From: G963668655 sp963668655
GTDB taxonomy: Bacteria; Myxococcota_A; SURF-8
Length of the DNA: 64,000 nucleotides
Direction of reading: 5' to 3'
Assembly: GCA_963668655.2 (NCBI GenBank)
Contig: CAXXPQ010000002.1
Location: forward strand, 682,001-746,000
Positions 54,301 to 64,000 of the stretch are shown piece by piece; within the stretch, counting starts at the first letter, position 1; every line of letters starts with the position of its first letter. Under the pieces are notes generated by a model. The model was not told the DNA's origin. It searched no databases and was given only the letters and a program-made list of their open reading frames with translations. The translations under genes and the position numbers were made by a program.

Positions 54301-57300
54301 GGATGACGGCCTCTGGTGCAACGGCGCGGAGTTCTGCAACGACGACACCGACGCCTGCGACGCCGCCGACGTGCCCGACTGCTCGGACGATCGTCTCTGG
54401 TGCAACGGCGAGGAATTCTGCAACGAAGACGCGGACGCCTGCGATCATCGGAGCGCGCCGGACTGTTCGGACGACGGCCTCTGGTGCAACGGCGAGGAAT
54501 TCTGCAATGAAGACGCGGACGCCTGCGGCCACCAGAACGCGCCGGACTGCTCGGACGACGGCCTCTGGTGCAACGGCGCGGAGTTCTGCAACGACGATAC
54601 CGACGCCTGCGACGCCGCCGACGTACCCGATTGTCCGGATGACGGCCTCTGGTGCAACGGCGCGGAATTCTGCAACGACGACACCGACGCCTGCGATCAC
54701 GACTGGCCGGATGGCCTCCCGCCGGACTGTGACGATGGAGAGTTCTGCACCCTGGATCTGTGCGAGGAGCATTCCACGGAATACACCTGCATCCACGATC
54801 TGGAAGCACTGAACGACGAAGCCTGCAACGATGAAAATCCATGCACGGACAAGGACATCTGCCGAAACGGCTTCTGCCTGGGCGAAGACCGCATGTGCGC
54901 CGACAACAATCCCTGCACCCGGGATTACTGCGATACGGCCGACGGGCTGTGCAAAATGGACGACCTTCCTCCGGGCACGCCCTGCGAAGCGGACGATAAT
55001 CTATGCACCTGGGATACCTGCCAGTACGAAGGAAACGAGATTTCCTGCGTCCAGGCTCCTGAACAGGACTGCAACGACGAAAACGTCTGCACGGAAGACC
55101 TCTGCAATCCCGAAAGCGGTCTGTGCGAAAACTGGCCCTACGACTACGATCCGGACAGCCCGGATGGAAACGTCCCCTGCAACTGCGACGAGAACTTGTG
55201 CACCCTCGATATCTGCCGCTACGGAACCTGCGTCCAGGGGCTCGGCGGGATCGTCGAATGCGACAGCCCCTCGGTGGACGATCACGGAGAAATCACGGAC
55301 AACGACTGTTTCGACGGCTATTGCGATCCGGCCACGGGCCAGTGCGCCACGGACGAAAGCGCCACCCACGCGGACGGCTCGTCCCCGGTCAATTGCCGGA
55401 TTCCCGGCCCCTACGGCAGCAGCCAGCCCGGGCTGTGCCAGGATCAGCCTTTCGACCAGACGGACGGCTGCTGCAAGGTCTGTGACAAGATCTATATATA
55501 CGGAGAACTCTGCATCAAAGATTATCTCCCCGGACATGACGATGAAAGCACCTGCTGCATCCCGGGATGGACGCCCGAGGCTTCCACCACGACGCTCGGA
55601 TGCTGCAAGCCGGAGGCGCGTGACGCGGGAATGGGGCGTCAATACTACGTTTTCATCGCCAACGACGATCCGAGGACGGCCATCTGCGAGGACGACGGCC
55701 TGGCCTGCACGGCGGAAGCCTGTAGCCCGGAAGGCTTCTGCGTACATGAAATCCTGCCGAATTCCTGCGTCATCGACGACACCTGCTATGAAATCGGCGA
55801 ACGCAACCCGGAAAATCCCTGCGAGATCTGCATGCCGGGAGAACGGCCGGAAAGCCGTTACAACTGGGAGGAATTGAACGAGGGCGATGCTTGCGAAGAC
55901 GCATGCAGCGCCTGCACGGTGTCTCATTGCGAACCCAATCCCGGGACAGGCCGCATGCAATGCAGTTCCTACTTCGACCCGTGGAGCGCCTGCGACGACG
56001 GCGATCCCTGTACGGAGGACTTGTGCTCGCCGGAAGGAGAGGATTGCACGCATCGTCCGGCGGAGGATTACACTCCCTGCGACGACGGCGACCCCGAAAC
56101 CGATAACGATGTCTGCATCAGCGGCCTGTGCGGCCACGCGGACCTTGGAAGAATCGGGGAACCGGCGCGCGGCGCGCTGGATGTTCCGGACGGCTATCCG
56201 GACGTGGTGTTCAGCAACGGACTTATCTTCTCCTACGACCCGGAAGAAGAAAAAATCATCGACGATCCTCACGACCTGGGCATCGGAATCGGAACGGATG
56301 TCAGCCTGGGAGATCTGAACCGGGACGGATTCATGGACATGGTATTCTCGCGTCCCGGCGAACAGGCTTCCGTCATCGTCTTCGGGCCGGTGGCGGCCGA
56401 TTATCCGCCGCTTCAACTGCCCACCCTGGACGCCCGCTACAACTGCGTGGCCGACATCAACGGAGACGGCCTGAAGGACATCGTTTTCGCCAACAACCTG
56501 GGACCGGCCCAGATCTTCTGGAACAATCCCGCCAAGCCGGGATCCTTCGATTCAACCACCAACCTGGTTCTGAACGGAGCCCGGGGATTCGGCTGCGCGG
56601 TGGCGGACATCAATTCGGACGGCTACATGGACGTCGTCATCGGAACGGAAGCCGACGCCTCGGGCGATCCCATGACCCTGGCCTACGGATTCCTCGGCAA
56701 CCGTATCCAGGGCCAGTATCTCTTCAACCATGTCGGCGCCGTCTGGGTGCACGACGCCAAGGATATCTCGGCGGCCCAGTTCGATGCGAAGATGAAGGGC
56801 GGCCGGGACTTCGGTTTCATCGACCTGGTGATATCTTACGGAGAACTGCCCTATTCCCAGATTCTCTGGAATCCGGCCCTGGGGCAGCAGAATGCCGGAA
56901 TGCTGTCCGAGCGACGCTCCAGAAGCCAACTTCCCAACTACGCCGTCCTGAACCCGGAGGGAAAACTGCTCACCGGAGCCCATGGAAACAAGGTGGTCGA
57001 TCTGGACAACGACGGCCATCTGGACGTCGTGCTGGCCTCGAAACTAGGCGTGCGACAGGATCCGGCCATCTCCTACGGATATACCTCGGATCGAGGCGTG
57101 GGAAACCAAGTGCTGTTCACCGACGAATTCGTGTTCGAAACCTACGGCGCAGCGGGAGTCGCGGTGGGAAGCCTGAATTCCGACACGCATCAAAGTCCCG
57201 AGGTGGTCTTCGCCCAGAACGGCGGAGAATCACTGGCGTTTTTCGACTTCCAGTACGTTCAGCGCCTGGCTTGCTATCCCCAACCGATGCTGGAAGCCGC

Positions 57301-57478
57301 CATCGCCGGAGACCTTCGGCATCGGAACTACACCTGCCAGTGCCACGAGGTCAACCAGTGCTGCGACGGATGCAATGCCTACAAAGAAGGGCAATTCTGC
57401 TCCCCCGAGGGAGATCGCGTGTGCAACTACGGCCGCTGCCTGCCGTATCCGCTTCCCATGACCTATCAGGTCCGCTGA
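48353..57478 (+). CDS. Giant cysteine-rich surface lipoprotein (3041 residues)
   Basis: A 3041-residue protein read through one frame. The lipobox is SLLAC (Cys about 24), then a 23-unit DGDx acidic stalk (about 42-138). Next come seven copies of a long module beginning CECNEIGSCCDGC...INEG and including PDQCH/CDDGNPDT-type blocks, then 3.5 copies of a 50-residue unit (CNGADTCDGAGTCLHAGDPC), ten copies of a 28-residue unit (DDGLWCNGAEFCNEDTDAC), further cysteine blocks, and a C-terminal FG-GAP-like region (about 2600-2940) with DLNRDGFMD, DINGDGLKD and DLDNDGHLD. It ends with one more CCDGC module. The function is probably surface binding or structure; no enzyme motif is seen. The ATG at 48353 follows GAGGAGG; a promoter and a terminator bracket the gene. 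Confidence 0.88.
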   Translation: MPKTDRIVTYLLFCVFFSLSLLACEGSSLTAGPGGDEDGLVPDGDIDGAVDGDIDGDADGDTDGDVDGDADGDTDGDTDGDTDGDTDGGADGDADGDTDGDTDGDADGDADGDTDGDADGDADGDTDGDTDGDGDSPVCTCSEVNDCCDGCNPINELGPCTDDSLSCTLDFCRSGLCIHEVDGEHCLIDGTCREPEELNPANECQLCFPPVSRDGWLPVLDGTACDDENAETTADACRMGECLGVEAGCDCAGVDYCCDGCHIINEGGDCTPDGLFCTRDTCTSGFCEHEMEPDFCLIGIACVEAGTPAPENSCLACVPGTELLDWSALDDDAACDDENVCTEGETCLSGECQGGTAISCPEPDTCKQTGVCDVNTGECVYENVENGMLCDDGNPDTVNDGCRDGLCLGEGCECNEIGSCCDGCLFINEGQSCESDGLHCTRETCEAGTCRADLLPDWCLITGACISTGDQNPENACEICEAALNPEAWSPVAEETPCEDGNLCTSGDFCHEGVCEPGVPNTCPAPDQCHTWGECDPLTGDCGYLAVPNGQGCDDGNPDTANDACRNGVCLGENCECGEVNACCDGCHAVNEDGACETDGLDCTRDVCEAGQCFHPRKAGWCFIEGQCRINGAANPENACERCDAGGSPETWTAAEDGLSCDDGNGCTLGDACLGGICLPDGEMDCSVPPSVCIFPGECDPLHAECVHNAMPDGTPCADPDNGVDDGSCRSGVCVAEGCECNEITACCDGCHTVNDGQGCADDGLACTADICNAGICEHALAANWCRIDGRCFGNGAQNPDNTCEACNPSTDDTRWSLRPDGAACDDGNACTLIDGCRTGVCMGESAVECPPTAQCLREGICDPPTGECLNGPPAADGSACSDGIFCNGADFCQSGECLDHEFPNGLPAECDDDNLCTEDACREETYGFVCENENLTGTDCDDGFFCNGTDRCQEGACLHQWADGFPPECDDEEGCTDDYCEEGDGAFVCMNDGLTGPDCDDGNLCTLGDSCEAGVCLSGSPVLCPTENPCESGSCNPESGGCDFDSLPDGYGCNDNDACTTDDACNGGACIGADVICDDPGICREAPGVCEDSTGACAYEFTASGEACDDGDPQTQGDHCDGAGHCLGNDCTCDNSAAACCADCMAINEGGECDDGDGLACTAGSCTAGYCDSTLLDGWCRIGGACVEAGTVDPGNACRACRPEIDAFTYSARDAGSSCDDGLFCNGADACNASAVCEHQWPDGLPPTCDEDSACSRDTCQETEGSYACNHQLLSGTACDDGMACNGADICHSGECVGHEWPDNLPPDCVDDNECTADTCQETGGAYACEHPSEPKDGAACQDDGLACTEDLCDAGNCGHELAANRCLIDGACFTNGQPNPQSECQVCDANNSPEVWRNRADGTDCTGDGISCTADQCLGGVCDHNTVLTGYCFVSGACLPNGTSNAENECEICDALALPDGWSPKADGTPCTEDENVCSKDICQAGVCSHPDEDPGTTCNDSDICTSDDQCNGGSCQGDPVVCDAPPACQEIPGTCNPGSGDCEYVFTASGESCDDGDPQTGNDQCDGMGHCIGEGCVCDNSDPECCQDCVAVNEGGACDDGDGLDCTASGCSGGYCLSALQPGFCVINGQCVTEGELDPENACMSCRPGVNPFTWSPLAEGVSCEDGTFCNGADTCDGAGTCLHAGDPCENGDVCNDTCNENAETCFSPADTSCDDTAFCNGVDVCDGAGACLHAGDPCEGGDLCNNTCNEDADSCFSPPDAACDDGRFCNGSDTCNGAGTCLHAGDPCEGGDLCNNTCNEDADSCFSPVDTSCDDTLWCNGADACDGQGVCLHAGTPCPDNGLWCDGEESCDDNTDSCVVENAPDCSDDGLWCNGAEYCNEDTDACDAADVPDCPDDGLWCNGAEFCNEDTDACDAADVPDCPDNGMWCDGEEYCNEDADACGHQNAPDCSDDGLWCNGAEFCNEDADACDAADVPDCPDDGLWCNGAEFCNDDTDACDAADVPDCSDDRLWCNGEEFCNEDADACDHRSAPDCSDDGLWCNGEEFCNEDADACGHQNAPDCSDDGLWCNGAEFCNDDTDACDAADVPDCPDDGLWCNGAEFCNDDTDACDHDWPDGLPPDCDDGEFCTLDLCEEHSTEYTCIHDLEALNDEACNDENPCTDKDICRNGFCLGEDRMCADNNPCTRDYCDTADGLCKMDDLPPGTPCEADDNLCTWDTCQYEGNEISCVQAPEQDCNDENVCTEDLCNPESGLCENWPYDYDPDSPDGNVPCNCDENLCTLDICRYGTCVQGLGGIVECDSPSVDDHGEITDNDCFDGYCDPATGQCATDESATHADGSSPVNCRIPGPYGSSQPGLCQDQPFDQTDGCCKVCDKIYIYGELCIKDYLPGHDDESTCCIPGWTPEASTTTLGCCKPEARDAGMGRQYYVFIANDDPRTAICEDDGLACTAEACSPEGFCVHEILPNSCVIDDTCYEIGERNPENPCEICMPGERPESRYNWEELNEGDACEDACSACTVSHCEPNPGTGRMQCSSYFDPWSACDDGDPCTEDLCSPEGEDCTHRPAEDYTPCDDGDPETDNDVCISGLCGHADLGRIGEPARGALDVPDGYPDVVFSNGLIFSYDPEEEKIIDDPHDLGIGIGTDVSLGDLNRDGFMDMVFSRPGEQASVIVFGPVAADYPPLQLPTLDARYNCVADINGDGLKDIVFANNLGPAQIFWNNPAKPGSFDSTTNLVLNGARGFGCAVADINSDGYMDVVIGTEADASGDPMTLAYGFLGNRIQGQYLFNHVGAVWVHDAKDISAAQFDAKMKGGRDFGFIDLVISYGELPYSQILWNPALGQQNAGMLSERRSRSQLPNYAVLNPEGKLLTGAHGNKVVDLDNDGHLDVVLASKLGVRQDPAISYGYTSDRGVGNQVLFTDEFVFETYGAAGVAVGSLNSDTHQSPEVVFAQNGGESLAFFDFQYVQRLACYPQPMLEAAIAGDLRHRNYTCQCHEVNQCCDGCNAYKEGQFCSPEGDRVCNYGRCLPYPLPMTYQVR
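48479..48762 (+). repeat. 12-bp repeat encoding the DGDx stalk
   Basis: Twenty-three DG-type units of four residues; DNA alternates GAC/GAT and GGC/GGA with low divergence. Confidence 0.9.
53351..53875 (+). repeat. 3.5 copies of a 150-bp coding repeat
   Basis: Each unit encodes 50 residues with eight cysteines including HAGDPCEGGDLCNNTC. Spacing is exact, and the half copy runs directly into the next repeat type. Confidence 0.9.
53876..54703 (+). repeat. Ten copies of an 84-bp coding repeat
   Basis: Units of 28 residues (CPDDGLWCNGAEFCNEDTDA) at exact 84-bp spacing. Several adjacent units are near identical at DNA level, pointing to recent expansion. Confidence 0.95.
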
Positions 57479-57506
57479 TCGGGGAAATACGACCCGAGAA
57501 ACACGA

Positions 57507-57533
57507 AAGCCCTTGGATTTCCAAGGGCTTTTT
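57507..57533 (+). terminator. Intrinsic terminator after the giant gene
   Basis: AAGCCCTTGG (57507-57516) pairs with CCAAGGGCTT (57521-57530), then TTT; could also serve the converging cyclophilin gene. Confidence 0.8.
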
Positions 57534-57557
57534 CGTGTTCGAAAAAAAAGGAAACGG

Positions 57558-58193
<636 letters not shown>

Positions 58194-58362
58194 GGCTCGG
58201 CCACCTCCCTCGCTATTCATGAATTCGCGTTTGTCTTTTTCCTCACCGTCCTCGTTTTTACGGTAATGATTCCCGCGCCGGATGCAAGGTTTTTCTGGAC
58301 GGATGGAAGCCGAAAAGACCGGAAACGGAAAAACGGAGAGAGTCGGAACGGGAAAAAATCGC

Positions 58363-59031
58363 TTATTCATCCAGGGACCAGAGAACGGAAGAAGCGATCA
58401 GCGTGTCCCATCCGCTTAAATCCGTATCTCTGAATTCCGGAATGATCCCGCAAAGTTCGGAAAATAAATCCATTTCCCTGCTATTGAAGTCGAACAGGTT
58501 GAACGCAATGCGATGCCGGTCGGGGGAGGCTTTCGGGCATTCGTCCTCCAACTCCTGCCCGGACTGAGGATCCACGAAGGGAATGCCCTGAAAACGGCAA
58601 ATGGACGGCCGATGTTTGTAGATACGGCAACGCCCTTTTCCGTCGAGAAGAGGACAGGGCGTGTCGTCCAGTTCTTCGACGTTGGGAGGCGATTCGTATT
58701 CCTCGATGGTCTGGAAAAGATGCGGATAGGGCCAGGACGCTTTCGTCACCCGATCGGAAAGCTTCTCCGCCTGCTTGTAGGTCGTTTTCGGGAAAGCCCG
58801 CTTCAGACCCCGCCGGGCGATCAGCAGGGCATCCAGAACGGAGATTTCGAAGATGCCCCGGCAGCATTCGCAGCACCCCGGCTCGCAGAGCGGACGCGCC
58901 TCCCCTCTTGCGATCGCGTCGGAGAAACAGGCGTCGATACTTTCCAACTGCCGTTCGTAGCGGTCGAGAAGTGGATCCATCTCCCCTCTGGACACGAGAT
59001 CCAGGGCCTTTTGTATCGCTTTGACCATCAT
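58363..59031 (-). CDS. YkgJ-family cysteine-cluster protein, possibly leaderless
   Basis: A 222-residue soluble protein with LCEPGCCECCRGIFEI (cysteine cluster) and CPLLDGKGRCRIYKHRPSICRFQG, the YkgJ/UPF0153 pattern; probably binds metal or an Fe-S cluster. It is more divergent from the 1702-2247 protein than expected for a duplicate. Two adjacent ATG codons lie at 59031 and 59028 and no ribosome site precedes them, while a perfect TATAAT lies 7 bp upstream. This places transcription start at or next to the start codon, so the mRNA may be leaderless. Confidence 0.85.
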   Translation of the reverse strand: MMVKAIQKALDLVSRGEMDPLLDRYERQLESIDACFSDAIARGEARPLCEPGCCECCRGIFEISVLDALLIARRGLKRAFPKTTYKQAEKLSDRVTKASWPYPHLFQTIEEYESPPNVEELDDTPCPLLDGKGRCRIYKHRPSICRFQGIPFVDPQSGQELEDECPKASPDRHRIAFNLFDFNSREMDLFSELCGIIPEFRDTDLSGWDTLIASSVLWSLDE

Positions 59032-59038
59032 GGTGTTG

Positions 59039-59044
59039 ATTATA
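59039..59044 (-). promoter_or_regulatory. -10 box of the YkgJ gene at 58363
   Basis: Perfect TATAAT on the minus strand, 7 bp before the ATG at 59031; the -35 region is poor. Confidence 0.55.
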
Positions 59045-59298
59045 TAGCAACACCGAGAAATGGCTAGCTTTTTTCGTCCGGGAAAACGAAACGACGCGAA
59101 AAGAAGCGAAAGCCGGCCGTTGCCCGTTTTCGAAGGGACGGTCTTCGTCGATCGGGCGCGAAAAAGAAAATTATCCCATAACCTGTTGTTTTTACTTGGA
59201 ATATACAATTTCGTGCATCTTTCGTCCGCCCCGGCGCTTCCGCCCCGGTTCTCCCCTCGGAAATCACGGCAAAAAAACGGAAAGACCGCCTTTGCAAA

Positions 59299-59327
59299 TT
59301 GACTTGACCGAAGGCTTGCCCTACAAT
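59299..59327 (+). promoter_or_regulatory. Strong promoter about 330 bp before the 59660 gene
   Basis: TTGACT at 59299-59304, 17 bp, TACAAT at 59322-59327. Confidence 0.65.
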
Positions 59328-59659
59328 ATGGGAGATTGCGCCCCGGGAGAAGAAAATCGAAGGCATGGAAAACGTCTTCGGGATCTCTTTTTGGTGCGAA
59401 TTTTGCATCCATCAAGCCTTTGGTGCTACGGGTCGAAGTCGTCCGATCGACCGGGCGAACGATCCTTTCGGGATGAAAACCGAAAATGGAGCAATACAAT
59501 AACGATAACAGAGTGTTACAGCGATTTACGTGGGGCGGGCGACCGGATCTATTTTTCAGCGGGTCCGCCGAAGCGTGCAAATATGTTAATCGGTTGTGAA
59601 AAAAATGCGGGTCTGGCCCGCGAACGGGTCTTAACCGGACCGGAAATCGAGGTGGGAGC

Positions 59660-64000
<4,341 letters not shown>

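Larger units (their letters stand above)
59032..59659. other. Divergent intergenic region with a strong plus-strand promoter
   Basis: No convincing gene. It holds the promoter at 59299-59327, a GAAGGC/GTCTTC hairpin followed by TCTTTTT (about 59357-59393), and a long leader to the next gene. A plus ORF from 59196 whose stop overlaps the next start exists but has poor coding character. Confidence 0.5.

Noticed and set aside
53351..54703. CRISPR-like array
   Set aside because: Repeats are directly adjacent coding units of 84 or 150 bp in one reading frame, without spacers or cas genes.
59328..59659. Cyclic-di-GMP riboswitch in the leader
   Set aside because: The leader lacks the characteristic GEMM blocks; only a simple hairpin with a T-run is visible.

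Overview
The window is GC-rich, gene-dense bacterial chromosome from a Gram-negative cell: it has an outer-membrane TonB receptor, a TonB protein and many lipobox signal peptides. I infer a deltaproteobacterial or Myxococcota-like lineage. The signs are an AgmX/PglI-like protein, PilZ and HD-GYP signalling proteins, very large cysteine-rich lipoproteins, FG-GAP/ASPIC surface proteins and a MYXO-CTERM-like sorting tail. No homology search was possible, so the lineage is an inference. I saw no rRNA, CRISPR array, prophage or transposase.

Layout. 1-6.3 kb (minus strand): ahcY running off the left edge, a probable 6S RNA with its own promoter and terminator, a YkgJ-type protein coupled to cmk, a REC/HD-GYP/PilZ regulator, and mutM. 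6.4-10.9 kb: a TonB receptor divergent from a tonB-like gene and an AgmX/PglI-like protein. 11.4-14.5 kb: a cysteine-rich lipoprotein and a secreted orphan. 14.9-18.4 kb: galT-glgA facing a radical SAM gene. 18.7-22.1 kb: an FG-GAP/ASPIC surface protein, then hpf. 22.2-29.6 kb: lipoproteins, rpsU, a PilZ protein and a methyltransferase. 29.9-33 kb: a small membrane protein, alr and an outer-membrane-type lipoprotein. 33.2-37.8 kb (minus): a glycosyltransferase-like gene after a 1247-residue lipoprotein. 38.1-42.2 kb: three ferritin-like genes in a row, a HEAT-like protein, a tRNA(CAU) and a zinc-ribbon coiled-coil protein. 42.3-48.1 kb: mrp, a hydrolase, a DUF6901-like protein, an M32 carboxypeptidase and bcp. 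48.4-57.5 kb: a single 3041-residue cysteine-rich lipoprotein. 57.5-64 kb: a lipoprotein cyclophilin, a second YkgJ protein and a glycine-rich surface protein running off the right edge.

How the parts fit. Housekeeping genes (ahcY, cmk, mutM, rpsU, hpf, alr, mrp, bcp) alternate with an unusually large investment in exported proteins. Many of these share one design: a lipobox cysteine, an acidic Asp-Gly-Asp spacer of variable length, cysteine-rich tandem modules, and a beta-rich C-terminal domain. Iron handling (TonB receptor, three ferritin-like proteins) and cyclic-di-GMP signalling (HD-GYP, PilZ) are side themes.

The most novel items are a roughly 300-bp hairpin-forming intergenic repeat present twice (30.36 and 45.38 kb), the shared acidic stalk of the lipoproteins, the recently expanded repeats of the 3041-residue protein, three copies of an 8-bp motif placed around the TonB-receptor promoter, and a 37-codon ORF coupled by ATGA overlap to hpf. 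Long ORFs antisense to real genes are products of high GC and were left out.
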